NCBI GenBank assembly: GCA_016946835.1
Contig: JACVTC010000054.1
Span: 550,001 to 612,500 of the forward strand
Length of the DNA: 62,500 nucleotides
Origin: Neocallimastix lanati (nom. inval.)
Lineage: Eukaryota; Neocallimastigomycota; Neocallimastigomycetes; Neocallimastigales; Neocallimastigaceae
Reading direction: 5' to 3'
Part shown: one piece after another, positions 28,944 through 41,008 of the stretch
Layout of the letters: the number at the start of each line of letters is the position of its first letter
Numbering within the stretch: the stretch's first letter is position 1
Notes under the pieces: model-generated
What the model saw: only the letters and a program-made list of their open reading frames with translations
What the model was told of the DNA's origin: nothing
Databases searched by the model: none
Position numbers and translations under genes: made by a program

Positions 28944-29185
28944 TACGATTTTCTTTTATATATATATATACGCAATTATTGCTAACTTTAATTTTATTTA
29001 TTTATTCATACATATATAAATTTTTTAAAATCAACTCAAAATTAATAAAAAAAAAAAAAAAACTATTATTTGTCCAATAAGAACAAAATAATATTTAAAA
29101 TAGTTATGTGAAATAAAAAATAATATTCAAAATAAAGTGGATAAATAAATTCAGAAAAAAAGTTCATATGTAACAAACCTCACCT
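28476..29185. other. AT-rich DNA with (AAT)n array
   Basis: T-runs, AT filler and an (AAT)n array of about 30 triplets at 28849-28943. No gene signal. Confidence 0.7.
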
Positions 29186-29189
29186 CCAT

Positions 29190-31197
29190 ATTACTTATTC
29201 AGGATTTGGTTTAGATGGACTATCTGAAAAGAAATTATAATCTTCTCCTTCAGAGGCATTGGCCCTGCTAGCCTATCTTACTTTCATTTTCAGCGTTGAC
29301 GCTCCTTGGTTAGTTTACGCTTATACCGTCGGAATAGTAACACATATCGAGTACTAGCCCTAGGCATAATTTCTGTAAAGAGAACTGCAGATTAAGAATG
29401 GCTTTTATTTTTTTTTTTTTATTTTATTTTTTTTTTTTTAAACTAGGAAGAGAATACACTTTCAGTGCTTTATTAAATAGATAATTATATTTTTTAAGCA
29501 TTATATTTTTTTTTAAAAAAAATACATAATATAATTTACAGATTAAAATAAAATATATGTAAAAAATTAAGTAAATAAAAAAAAAAATAAAAAATTAAAT
29601 TTTCTATGATTAATAAAAATTTGTTATTTTTTAAAGTAATAAGGAATAAAAATAAGTTCAAAAGTTAAAATAATTTCGGTGTAATGTATATTATGTGACA
29701 TAACATGATCACCAGTTAAACCTAAAATAATAAAACAAAGTAGTAGCATCTTGTATATAGATAGTGTGGTATCCAACTAAACTCTCCCCTGAACCATAAG
29801 AAAGATCATCAAAAATTGAATAACTTACCATAGGTTCTGTGTTCGGAACTGTACTATTAGTTAATGTGTATTGATGAGAATTAACAGGATTTCTAACTGC
29901 ACTATTCCTTTGTCATATCGGTACGACGTCGGCACTCTTGGTAATGAAAGTGTTTTTGCTAAACCTCTCAAAAAGTAACTCGAAAGAGCTACTGATGATT
30001 GGTATTGTATTAACAAGATATTCCACAAGCCCCACAATATACGGAATAGTAGACCCCTATGAACTTTTTAGGAGTTGTTCACTTAAATATCTCTGTTCCC
30101 CAGTATCGAATTGTAGCTCATCTAAAGCTGAAATTCCCCCAAGAAGGAATGTATAAATATACCTGTTTATGAAATTTTCATATTCTAAAAATATTAAAAT
30201 AAGAAGGAAGTAAGAAAAGATTCCTTACTTTATTGGCAAATACAATGAATAAATCATCATTAAAATCTAAAGATTTACATCGACATAAAGAAAAGGTAGA
30301 GCATTCAAATATCCACAACAAGGGTAGAATTTAGGACAGTCGTCAGAAACTCTACCACTTCTTATTGCAAGAGTTGTATTATATTTGTAACCAGCTCTTA
30401 ATCTTAAGATCCAGTTAAAACCTAAATTTAAATGAGGGTATTCAAGGCTGAGCTTGAATAAATTTCTAGTATTTATAAATTTGATGTTATCATAATTCAT
30501 ACCTTTAATTCATTGGAATTTACCAACATCAGACCAATACGATTCAATAACATCTTTGAATTTAGTGATATTCTTTTTCTTAATTTTCTTGTAGAGCACC
30601 AGTGATTTTTTCGAACAAGAATAACGTGGAATAAAAGGGATATGGTTTATGAGGTAAATATACACAGATGCTTTATGGATAGAATATATACCAAGGCGAA
30701 ATGTAGGTTCTTCATAACCAGGATATGAAACAAAATTTAAGGCTTTAATAACCATTGTAGCACATTTATTGATACCAAAAGACATTTCATTTTTATTAGC
30801 CCAACAAAAAATATGGCGGAGTAAAGCCTTCATTTTTCTTTCACTAGGCGCTATGAGAACAATATCATCAGCAAAAAGACCACCACATCATTTTTTATTA
30901 CCAATACTAACACCATATTTAACACAATTGTTTAAACTATCATTAATGAATAAATTAAACAAAATAGGTGATAACGGGCAACCTTGTCTTACACCACGAT
31001 GAACAGGAAATTCATTTGATAATATATCAAGGTAACGAGCTCTAGCTTTAGAAGTAAGATAGAGATTAGAAATGAAATCAAAACATTTTTCAGGGAAACC
31101 AAGGTGAAAGATTTTTGTAAGAATGTTGAAAATGAGAACAGAGTTGTAAGCTTTTTTTTAGATCAAGAAAAGCTACATATGTGAATTTGCCTTTAAA

Positions 31198-31200
<3 letters not shown>
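29190..31200 (-). pseudogene. LINE (non-LTR) reverse transcriptase remnant, copy A
   Basis: Minus-strand pieces of a LINE ORF2. The RT core lies at 30830-31200: FLDLKK, then VRQGCPLSPILFNLFIND, then FADDIVLIA, the LINE-type active site. It continues (30510-30833) with NEMSFGINKCATMV and then, at 30267-30500, a segment ending in a zinc-knuckle-like CPKFYPCC. The C-terminal domain follows near 29930-30160 and the last codons at 29195-29340, which align with copies B and C. Breaks: an extra A in the run after FLDL, a TGA where W is expected just before the FADD motif, and several stops. The 5' end is lost at the A-run at 31201. A 300-bp stretch at about 29400-29700 interrupts the C-terminal part. 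Confidence 0.85.
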
Positions 31201-31239
<39 letters not shown>

Positions 31240-31263
31240 AGGAAAAATAATATAAAATAAAAT

Positions 31264-31313
<50 letters not shown>
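31201..31313. repeat. Paired long A-runs
   Basis: Two A-runs (about 34 and 45) separated by an AT-rich spacer. They mark the truncated 5' edge of LINE copy A and the edge of the duplicated target of copy B. Confidence 0.8.
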
Positions 31314-31323
<10 letters not shown>

Positions 31324-31420
31324 TAAAAAAAATTTAATTTTAATAATATATAAAAGAGAAAATGAAATTAACCACCAAATTATTAATTATTTTCAGCTTC
31401 TACTGTATTTTCTTACAGTG
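31314..31420. repeat. Long target-site duplication of LINE copy B, left
   Basis: About 107 bp ending TATTTTCTTACAGTG that recur at 33607-33717 with one substitution seen (ATTAACC versus ATTGACC) and A-run length changes. It is followed directly by the T-run of the LINE tail. Confidence 0.8.
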
Positions 31421-31663
31421 TTTTTTTTTTTTTTTTTTTAACGGCAGCAAACTTGTTTCATCTTTATTAATTAAATATATGATAAAAATACATGTAATAA
31501 AAAAAAAAGATAAAAAATAAACAAAAAATAAAACACAAAATAAAATAAAATAATGGTATAAAATATTCTAGTTTCATTTAATTAATATTTGTAAGACTTC
31601 ACAAGGGCATTATTATACTGAAGTATAATAATTAATTTTGACTTCACAATGTTAATCCTAATT

Positions 31664-32224
31664 TTAAGATACAAAATTATGATCTTCATTGGTTGCTCTA
31701 GCCCTGCTGGCCTGTCTTACTGTTTCTTCAGCATTGACGCTCTTGGTAGTAGTAGTACGATTCAATTTGAACCTATTGAACAAAGACCATTGCTGGCCAA
31801 TAGCAATAGGTATAATCGATTGGAGAAGTGCCGCAGTAACCACCAAGAATGGAGTATCAGAATAAGCACCTGATTTCATCTGGCACTTAAATAGATCCTT
31901 CCATTCCCTTGTACTGTTATTAATACTTCGATCTCCAAGAAGGAAATTTAACACTTTTTCACTCACACTAAAATCAATATACACATTATTTTCAATACTA
32001 TGACTAACATTACTAAAAATACTATTACTAATATTACTATAACTATTATTACTATTACTATTATTACTATTACTATTATTACTATTACTATTATTACTAT
32101 TACTATTATCATTATTAGTATTAATTATATCATTCGTTAGGTTGCCACGGTAAAAAGCATTATATAAAAATAAAATTTTTATCATTAACTTTACTACGAA
32201 TATGATTGAAAAATGGACAATCAA
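31664..32224 (-). pseudogene. LINE copy B ORF2 C-terminal remnant
   Basis: An open frame over the last about 170 codons of ORF2, homologous almost base for base to copy C (for example QSIIPIAIGQQWSLFNRFK in both). It carries one extra base near 32180 relative to copy C, which shifts the upstream frame. No start codon of its own; the stop is TAA at 31664-31666. Confidence 0.75.
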
Positions 32225-32260
32225 TTAACCAATGACTAATCCATTGTTTATTACTTTTAC

Positions 32261-32269
32261 AACAGGGAC

Positions 32270-32273
<4 letters not shown>
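32261..32273. repeat. 13-bp target-site duplication of LINE copy C, left
   Basis: AACAGGGACAAAA, repeated at 33344-33356 on the other side of the insertion. Confidence 0.85.
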
Positions 32274-32306
<33 letters not shown>

Positions 32307-33343
32307 GGCAGCAAACTTGTTTCATCTTTATTAATTAAATATTTGATAAAATACATGTAATAAAATAATAAAAAAAAAAAAGATAAAAAAATAAACAAAA
32401 AATAAAACACAAAATAAAAATAAAATAATGGTATAATATATTCTAGTTTCATTTAATTAATATTTGTAAGACTTCACAAGGGCATTATTATACTGAAGTA
32501 TAATAATTAACTTTGACTTCGCAATGTTAATCATAATTTTAAGATACAAAATTATGATCTTCATTGGTTGCGCTAGCCCTGCTGGCCTGTCTTACTGTTT
32601 CTTCAGCATTGACGCTCTTGGTAGTAGTAGTACGATTCGATTTGAACCTATTGAACAAAGACCATTGCTGGCCAATAGCAATAGGTATAATCGATTGGAG
32701 AAGTGCCGCAGTAACCACTAAGAACGGAGTATCAGAATAAGCACCTGATTTCATCTGGCACTTAAATAGATCCTTCCATTCCCTTGTACTGTTATTAATA
32801 CTTCGACCTCCAAGAAGGAAATTAAACACTTTTTCACACACACTAGAATCAATATACACATTATTTTCAATACTATTACTAACATTACTAAAAATACTAT
32901 TACTAATATTATTATTACTATTATAACTATTACTATTATTACTATTACTATTATCATTATTACTATTAATAATATCATTTGTTAGGTTGCCACGGTAAAA
33001 AGCATTATATAAAAATAAAATTTTATCATTAACTTTACTACGAGTATGATTGAAAAAGGGACAATCAATTAACCAATGACTTATCCATTGTTTATTACTT
33101 TTACAACAGGGACAAAAATTAGGACACATTTGGTCCACTATTTTTGCAGCTTTAGCAATTCTAGCATCTAATCTATATCCGCTTCGTGCTCTCAATAGCC
33201 AATAGAAACCATATGAAAGATCAGGATAGTCATAACAAAGTTTTATAAATTTTGATGTTTCTTCGAATTTGTTTTTGTCATAAAACTCAGCTTTAATAGA
33301 ATTGATTTTCATATCTCTTTTCCAATAAAAATCCTTGATTTTA
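32274..33343 (-). mobile_element. LINE copy C, 5'-truncated, inserted into copy B
   Basis: About 1,070 bp. The 30-base T-run at 32274-32303 is its A-tail, followed by the same 3' UTR as copy B. The 5' end stops abruptly at 33343, where host (copy B) sequence restarts with the 13-bp duplication. This is the standard outcome of target-primed reverse transcription. Because it interrupts copy B, it is the younger of the two. Confidence 0.9.
32539..33343 (-). pseudogene. LINE copy C ORF2 C-terminal fragment
   Basis: An uninterrupted frame for the last 265 or so residues of a LINE ORF2. It carries a zinc-knuckle-like motif CPNFCPCC followed by SHWLIDC, a short Asn/Ser-rich spacer, then a conserved C-terminal domain of about 110 residues. 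The frame runs unbroken past the 5' truncation, so the apparent ATG lies in duplicated target sequence and is not a real start. The RT and endonuclease parts are missing, so it is dead despite the clean frame. Confidence 0.85.
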
Positions 33344-33356
33344 AACAGGGACAAAA
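33344..33356. repeat. 13-bp target-site duplication of LINE copy C, right
   Basis: AACAGGGACAAAA, matching 32261-32273. Confidence 0.85.
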
Positions 33357-33606
33357 ATTAGGACACATTTGATCTATTATTTTTGCAGCTTTAGCAATTC
33401 TAGCATCTAATCTATATCCGCTTCGTGCTCTCAATAGCCAATAGAAACCATATGAAAGATCAGGATATTCATAACAAAGTTTTATAAATTTTGATGTTTC
33501 TTCGAATTTGTTTTTGTCATAAAACTCAGCTTTAATAGAATTGATTTTCATATCTCTTTTCCAATAAAAATCCTTGATTTTATTATCGTTATTACCTCTT
33601 AAGAAA

Positions 33607-33717
33607 GAAAGAAAAAAATAAAAAAAAAATTTAATTTTAATAATATATAAAAGAGAAAATGAAATTGACCACCAAATTATTAATTATTTTCAGCTTCTAC
33701 TGTATTTTCTTACAGTG
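33607..33717. repeat. Long target-site duplication of LINE copy B, right
   Basis: Matches 31314-31420; after it the sequence continues into unique flank (TTCAAAATGGAATTG). Confidence 0.8.
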
Positions 33718-34009
33718 TTCAAAATGGAATTGTATTCTCTTCCTAGACTAAAAAAATATAAAAAAAAATTTTTAAAAATATTCTTACATTAAATTATTTA
33801 TGATTTATATATCTTTTATTTTATTTATTTTCAAATTTATTCATAAATATTAAAATTTTACCCTTAAAACAATTACTACTATTAATTATTATTAATAATA
33901 TTAACACCTTATTTTTTATTAAAAATAAATAAAAGCAATTCTTATTATTTTTTCATATATTTTATAATATATAACTTTATTACTTTATTTTTATTTAATG
34001 ATTGTTAAA
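33718..34009. other. AT-rich spacer before the PEPCK block
   Basis: CTCTTCCTAG at about 33737 forms an inverted match with CTAGGAAGAGAATACA at 29444, hinting at one more diverged repeat. Otherwise AT filler. Confidence 0.4.
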
Positions 34010-34496
34010 AAAATTAGTATAAATAAATGTATTAATAAATATAAAATATATCTATAGTTTAATAAATATAGTTGTTATTTACTAATAATTATCTATTTAC
34101 GATAATATTAAATAAACATCACTATGAATATGAAAAAAAATAATATAGGAAACTATTTTTTTTCGAAAATAAACTATAATAAATTGATTAAAAATAAGAA
34201 AATAAAATGACTCTAATATATTTTTTTAGTCAAAAAAAAAAATATTAAAATTAAATAATATAATAAAATTACAATTGAAACAAATGGCTTAATATAAAAT
34301 ATAAAAAAAATTATAACATTTTTAATAATATATACAAATTATGATTTTAATTTTTAAATTTTAAAATTAAGTTTTTAAACTCTATTATTCATTTTTAATA
34401 TCTAATTGAATGATAAAAATTATTTAAGTTAATATTGGATTTTTTAATATATAAATTCTTTGATTTTTAAATATTTTAAATAAAATATTCGCTTTT

Positions 34497-34760
34497 TTAA
34501 ATAAACATTTCATTAAACTCGACTAATTTCATTATAATTTGATAAACCTCTTTTCCCCTTTTATTCAAATATCAAATAAAGAAGATGCTAAATTAGCTCA
34601 TCATTCAAAACAAATTACTCTTAGTGTAGCTAATAAATTTTCTTAATAATATTCAACTAAAAAATTAGTTGATAGATTATATGCATTTTAGGATTTTCTC
34701 GTTTTAATTCCTAATGCTATTTTATAATAATTAGATGGCTCGCAAAAATAATATATATTA
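34497..34760 (+). pseudogene. Coding-like tract downstream of PEPCK copy 1
   Basis: On the plus strand, convergent with PEPCK, one frame carries patches such as NKEDAKLAHHSKQITLSVA, KKLVDRLYAF and DFLVLIPNAIL, interrupted only by TAA/TAG and no TGA. GC is above background. The frame stays free of TGA to about 35165, but that later part has stop density expected of random AT sequence. It looks like a decayed gene carried along in the duplication; family unknown. Confidence 0.35.
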
Positions 34761-35386
34761 TTTTTACTTTACTTTATAATAGCAATTAGCTATCTATTTA
34801 TATAAAATTAAATTGTCCTGTTTGTTCTTTATGATATATATATATATATAATTTTGTTTTTGCTTTTTTTAAGTTAAGTTTCATTTATCTTTTTATAAGA
34901 AATACTATAAATATTTTAGTTGCTTTAAATTAAATAACATTAAAATCATATTTTGAAAGAAGAGTTAAATTTTTTTCCTTTTATTTTACACCATAAATTA
35001 TTGCTTTCTTGTTTCTTTGTAAATATTTAATTCCATTTTAGTTTATATCTAAATCTAAAATTATAACAATATTTTCAAAAATAATTTTTATTATCAACTA
35101 TTCATGATAACAAATTTTCAAAAATTATTATTATAAATATCATTTCTTTGCTTATATTAAAATCATGATGCTTTTCGCATTTTTAATGTATTCTCTTAAT
35201 ATTCAATCAATTTATTACCACTTCAGAAACTATTTCAATTTAAATATTTCTAAAGCTCTTGAATAAAATATACTTCTTAGATTATTTTTAATTCAATATT
35301 CACAATGTTGCCTATCATAAATGGATTTTATTTTTTTTTTTGAAAAAATTTCAAAAAGACATTTTCGAAATTCTTTCAACTTTAAT

Positions 35387-37291
35387 TTAATTCTTAGCTT
35401 GCTTTAATCTATTTTCTAAAGCATCTAATTCAGCTGAAAGTTTCGCTGGTAAATGACTACCAAATTGAGAGTGATATTCACGAATCTTTTGAACTTCTCC
35501 CAAATAGGCATCAACATCTACCGTTAATATCTTTTCTAAATCTTCTTTTGGGATATCTAAACCACTAAGGTCAAGAGATTCAACAGTTGGTAAATAACCT
35601 ATTGGCGTTTCAACTGCAGAATTCTCTTTACCCTCAATTCGATCAACAATCCATTTCAATACACGAGAGTTTTCTCCATATCCTGGCCATAAGAAACGAC
35701 CATTGTCCTTACGGAACCAGTTCACATTGAAAATCTTCGGTAATGTATTTGGATCTTTAACCTTATCTACAAAGGATAACCAATATCCAAAGTAGTCTCC
35801 CATATTATATCCACAGAATGGCAACATTGCAAATGGATCAAATCTAAGAGTACCTTGCTTTCCTTCAGCAGCCGCTGTTCGTTCAGAAGCTACTGATGAA
35901 CCTAAAAGAACACCATGATTCCAATCACGAGATTGCAAAACTAATGGAACCGTATTCTCTCTTCTTCCTCCAAAGATGAAAGCAGAAATAGGAACCGCTT
36001 TACATCCATTACTATAATATTCCTTATCAGCTACAGGACAATTTGCTGCAACTGCTGTAAATCGAGAATTAGGATGAGCTAATGGCAATTTATCCGCTGG
36101 TTTGGTCTTAGAATCAAATTCTTGTCCAAGCCAGTTAATCGTTTTACCCTCAGGATATTCTTTGCTCATTCCTTCCCACCAAACGTCACCGTCCTCAGTT
36201 AACGCAACGTTAGTAAATATAGTATCTTTCGAACATGATAACATAGCATTAGGATTGGATTTCATCGATGTACCAGGTGCTACACCAAAGAATCCCGCTT
36301 CAGGATTAATTGCATATAATCGACCATCTTCTTTATTAAGCTTCAACCAAGCAATATCATCACCAACACATTCAACTTTCCATCCATCTAATGTTGGATT
36401 TAACATTGCTAAATTAGTCTTACCACAAGCACTAGGGAATGCTGCACAAACATAATACTTCTTGTTTTCAGGACTTGTCAATCCTAAAATTAACATATGC
36501 TCTGCTAATGCATCTCCTTCTTCATTACACATCTTAGTAGCAATACGTAATGCAAAGCATTTCTTACCAAGTAATGCATTACCACCATAACCTGATCCAA
36601 ATGACCAAATTTGATGGCTTTCGGGGAATTGAACAATATATTTCGTTTGATTACATGGCCAAGAAATATCCTTTTGTCCCTTTTCTAATGGATAGCCTAC
36701 ACTATGAACACATGGAATAAATTCTTGATCATCCTTCAAAGCTTCTAAGACATTCTTTCCCATCTTAGTCATAATTCTCATATTGACTACAACATAACCT
36801 GAGTCAGTTAATTGAATACCAATACGAGAAAGATCACCACCGACAGGTCCCATAGAGAATGGAATAACATAAAGAGTTCTACCTTTCATACTTCCATCAA
36901 AACATTTATTGAGAATAGCTCTCATTTCTGCTGGAGCCATCCAATTATTAGTTGGTCCTGCATCTTCTTCCTTTTCAGAACAAATATAGGTACATTTTTC
37001 AACTCTAGCAACATCAGATGGATCTGATCTAGCTAAATAACAATTTGGTCTCTTCTTATCATTCAATTTAGTAAAAACTCCAGCTTTGACTAAACTATCA
37101 ATGATTTCTTGATTTTCTTCAGCAGAACCATCACAAATCCAAACATTATCTGGCTTCAAAAGTTCAACCTTTTCAGCAACCCAATTCTTGATTCTTTCAT
37201 TCTTTTCAATTAATTGGTAGTTACGATAAGTCATGTTTCCAACGGTAGTGTAGGCAGCAGTGTTAGCAGAGGCAGTGTTAGCAGAAGACAT
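35387..37291 (-). CDS. Phosphoenolpyruvate carboxykinase (GTP), copy 1
   Basis: A 634-residue GTP-type PEP carboxykinase (EC 4.1.1.32), full length for the family. It catalyses oxaloacetate + GTP to phosphoenolpyruvate + CO2 + GDP, reversibly, normally in the cytosol. Visible signatures are [14 protein letters not shown] near 235-247 (substrate and metal site), the P-loop [12 protein letters not shown] with Cys289 and K291, GDDIAWL near 314-320 (metal-binding kinase-2 motif) and [14 protein letters not shown]. An N-terminal Ser/Ala/Thr-rich stretch of about 18 residues is not an obvious targeting signal. In anaerobic fungi the carboxylating direction (PEP to oxaloacetate, then malate or succinate) is a likely role; that is inference. 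The gene is intronless. The protein is identical to copy 2. Confidence 0.97.
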   Translation of the reverse strand: MSSANTASANTAAYTTVGNMTYRNYQLIEKNERIKNWVAEKVELLKPDNVWICDGSAEENQEIIDSLVKAGVFTKLNDKKRPNCYLARSDPSDVARVEKCTYICSEKEEDAGPTNNWMAPAEMRAILNKCFDGSMKGRTLYVIPFSMGPVGGDLSRIGIQLTDSGYVVVNMRIMTKMGKNVLEALKDDQEFIPCVHSVGYPLEKGQKDISWPCNQTKYIVQFPESHQIWSFGSGYGGNALLGKKCFALRIATKMCNEEGDALAEHMLILGLTSPENKKYYVCAAFPSACGKTNLAMLNPTLDGWKVECVGDDIAWLKLNKEDGRLYAINPEAGFFGVAPGTSMKSNPNAMLSCSKDTIFTNVALTEDGDVWWEGMSKEYPEGKTINWLGQEFDSKTKPADKLPLAHPNSRFTAVAANCPVADKEYYSNGCKAVPISAFIFGGRRENTVPLVLQSRDWNHGVLLGSSVASERTAAAEGKQGTLRFDPFAMLPFCGYNMGDYFGYWLSFVDKVKDPNTLPKIFNVNWFRKDNGRFLWPGYGENSRVLKWIVDRIEGKENSAVETPIGYLPTVESLDLSGLDIPKEDLEKILTVDVDAYLGEVQKIREYHSQFGSHLPAKLSAELDALENRLKQAKN

Positions 37292-37610
37292 GTTGATTAA
37301 TTATTTTTTGTTTGAAAAATTAAAAAATTAAAAATATGAAATTTGAGGTTTTTTGAAAATGTTTATAAATAACTTTAAAAGATTTTAAATATTAAAACGA
37401 AAGAGTTTTAAATATTTTAATATAAAAGCGTAAGTAAAAAAAGTTTTGTTTGTTTTAATAAAACGGATCACTAGAAACGAATGAGATTAAAAGAAAGTCT
37501 TTCTTTTAATTTTAGGTAATTTTTAAATTTTATTGATTGAAAAATAAAATATAAATTGGTGAAGAAAAAACTCAGAATAAGCGAACTTTTGAAGTGTATT
37601 TATAGACTTT
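37292..37610 (-). promoter_or_regulatory. PEPCK copy 1 leader and promoter with TATA box
   Basis: TCTATAAATACACTTC on the minus strand (about 37592-37607) is a good TATA box roughly 305 bp upstream of the ATG. It is embedded in a 300-bp stretch conserved with copy 2 except for small indels. High identity ends just upstream of the TATA box, so both genes kept a core promoter but have different distal sequence. Confidence 0.55.
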
Positions 37611-37824
37611 CTCAAAATACATTGAAATACATCAATATATATCAAAAGCTACAAATAAATTAATTTTAAAATTGATACATTTTAAACTGGTCAATGTATC
37701 TACAATTCTATTTTTTTTTTTTTAAAAAAATTAATTTAAATAAAATAAATAATATATAATAATTTTTTTATTAACATATATTAATTATTTAATTTAAATA
37801 AATTATTTAAATCATTTAATATTC

Positions 37825-38056
<232 letters not shown>

Positions 38057-38099
38057 AATATTTAAAAATTTTAAAGTGGGAAATCTATAATTGGAAATA

Positions 38100-39636
38100 T
38101 TTTTTTTATATATATGTCACAAATAATTATATATAATAATAATAAATAGTTTATAATATAAATTATTATAAAAATTATTTTATTATGCATATTATATTCA
38201 TCAATATTTTATATTATTTTATTATTTATTAAATACTATTTATTATATATTTAATGCTTTTTTTCATATTTAATTCTATTTAATACATTTATTTATGATT
38301 TGTGTAATCAAAAATAATTAATTAATTAAATTGAGATATATTAAAAAATATTATTAATAAATAGATAAATAATTATATATTACATTTAAATAAATAAATA
38401 TAATTAATAATTAAATAAATAAAATTTTTTTTCTTTTCTTTTCTTGATCAAAATAGAATTTAAAAATGAAATCCTTAAAATTCATTTTAATTAATTAGGA
38501 ATTAATTAGGAGAATAGACCAATATATTATTAATTTATTGAAATATATATCTTTAATTTATACTGTAAATATTTACATCAATAAATAAAAATAAGAAATA
38601 AATCTAATAAATAAAAAACCTTAAATATTTTTATAATTATACAATATGTACTACGTGTGAAGCATTATTTAAATAATATATACAAAATTATAATTACATT
38701 ACTTAAATTTATAATTAATTACTTTAATAATCTCTTTATATTATAAATTATAATACTATAATAATTTATTTTATATTGGAAAAATTATTAGAGTATAGTT
38801 TTTTTTTAGATCTATTAAACTATTAAATTTATATATATTACTTTATTACTATTTATATATTAAAATATGAATATACAAAAAATAAAACAAAAAAAATAAA
38901 AAATAAATACGCAACTATTCTACATTTAATATAATTATTTTAAGAAAAGAACTTTCTATATTATTTAAATTTAATAATAAACTTTATATTATTTCATTAA
39001 TAATTTATTTTTATTATTATTTATTACTTTTAGTTTTTAGTTTTTAGTTTTTATTTTTTAGTTTTTAGTTTTTATTTTTTATTTTTTAGCTTTTATTTGT
39101 AATTTATTATGTACTACTTATTAATTTTTGATGCTTTAAAATGAATCATCGAAATTGAATTTACTTAATGTGAATATAAATCTTTAGTTTAATTTAATTA
39201 TAATATGGATATATTATTAATATCATTTTTATTAATATAAAATTTTATTGTTAAACATTTATTTCTATTGTACTTTTAATAAAATGAGTAAAAAAAAAAT
39301 AGGCACCATGATAATTACATTTTATTAATTTAATTTTTCATCCCAATAATAAAAAATTAATTAAATTTTTTTCCATTTTTTTTAATATTACTACTAATTA
39401 ATAGTATTCAACATTATTATATATTAACTTTAAATTTAGTTGTTTATTAAGTTATAAAGTTTAATAACATTCGATTAAAATAAAAATAATTAAACTCATC
39501 AAACTTTATCAATTTCGTGTAACATTCATTTCATCAAAATTTTACTTTTTAATTATAGTAAAAAAAATCAATTACACTTTAAATTTTCAAAATTTATATT
39601 TAATTTTTAAAACAATTTTTATTTATTTAAAGATTA
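38100..39636. other. AT-rich spacer between the PEPCK blocks
   Basis: Low-complexity AT sequence, with a TTTTTAGTTTTTAGTTTT repeat at 39030-39090. No gene seen. Confidence 0.65.
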
Positions 39637-40124
39637 TTATATAAATTAGTATAAATAAATGTATTAATAAATATAAAATATATCTATAGTTTAATAAATA
39701 TAGTTGTTATTTACTAATAATTATCTATTTACGATAATATTAAATAAACATCACTATGAATATGAAAAAAATAATATAGGAAACTATTTTTTTTCGAAAA
39801 TAAACTATAATAAATTGATTAAAAATAAGAAAATAAAATGACTCTAATATATTTTTTTAGTCAAAAAAAATATTAAAATTAAATAATATAATAAAATTAC
39901 AATTGAAACAAATGGCTTAATATAAAATATAAAAAAAATTATAACATTTTTAATAATATATACAAATTATGATTTTAATTTTTAAATTTTAAAATTAAGT
40001 TTTTAAACTCTATTATTCATTTTTAATATCTAATTGAATGATAAAAATTATTTAAGTTAATATTGGATTTTTTAATATATAAATTCTTTGATTTTTAAAT
40101 ATTTTAAATAAAATATTCGCTTTT

Positions 40125-40388
40125 TTAAATAAACATTTCATTAAACTCGACTAATTTCATTATAATTTGATAAACCTCTTTTCCCCTTTTATTCAAATAT
40201 CAAATAAAGAAGATGCTAAATTAGCTCATCATTCAAAACAAATTACTCTTAGTGTAGCTAATAAAATTTCTTAATAATATTCAACTAAAAACTTAGTTGA
40301 TAGATTATATGCATTTTAGGATTTTCTCGTTTTAATTCCTAATGCTATTTTATAATAATTAGATGGCTCGCAAAAATAATATATATTA
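40125..40388 (+). pseudogene. Coding-like tract downstream of PEPCK copy 2
   Basis: Counterpart of 34497-34760 with the same TAA/TAG interruptions. It has two amino-acid-changing differences (F to I, K to N) within a few codons, consistent with no constraint. Confidence 0.35.
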
Positions 40389-41008
40389 TTTTTACTTTAC
40401 TTTATAATAGCAATTAGCTATCTATTTATATAAAATTAAATTGTCCTGTTTGTTCTTTATGATATATATATATAATTTTGCTTTTTGCTTTTAAGTTAAG
40501 TTTCATTTATCTTTTCATAAGAAATACTATAAATATTTTAGTTGCTTTAAATTAAATAACATTAAAATCATATTTTGAAAGAAGAGTTAAATTTTTTCCT
40601 TTTATTTTACACCATAAATTATTGCTTTCTTGTTTCTTTGTAAATATTTAATTCCATTTTAGTTTATATCTAAATCTAAAATTATAACAATATTTTCAAA
40701 AATAATTTTTATTATCAACTATTCATGATAACAAATTTTCAAAAATTATTATTATAAATATCATTTCTTTGCTTATATTAAAATCATGATGCTTTTCGCA
40801 TTTTTAATGTATTCTCTTAATATTCAATCAATTTATTACCACTTCAGAAACTATTTCAATTTAAATATTTCTAAAGCTCTTGAATAAAATATACTTCTTA
40901 GATTATTTTTAATTCAATATTCACAATGTTGCCTATCATAAATGGATTTTATTTTTTTTTTTTGAAAAAATTTCAAAAAGACATTTTCGAAATTCTTTCA
41001 ACTTTAAT

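Larger units (their letters stand above)
31421..33606 (-). mobile_element. LINE copy B, 5'-truncated, split by copy C
   Basis: In element orientation copy B starts at 33606, is interrupted at 33344-33356, resumes at 32273 and ends with an AATAAA-containing 3' UTR (...TTTGCTGCCGTT) and an A-tail (T-run 31421-31439). It encodes only the ORF2 C terminus: the zinc-knuckle CPNFCPC region lies in the right piece and the final domain in the left. Its last residues read SVNAEETVRQASRA as in copy C. The region at 32040-32115 has grown a (NS)n tract from ATTACT repeats. Confidence 0.85.
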
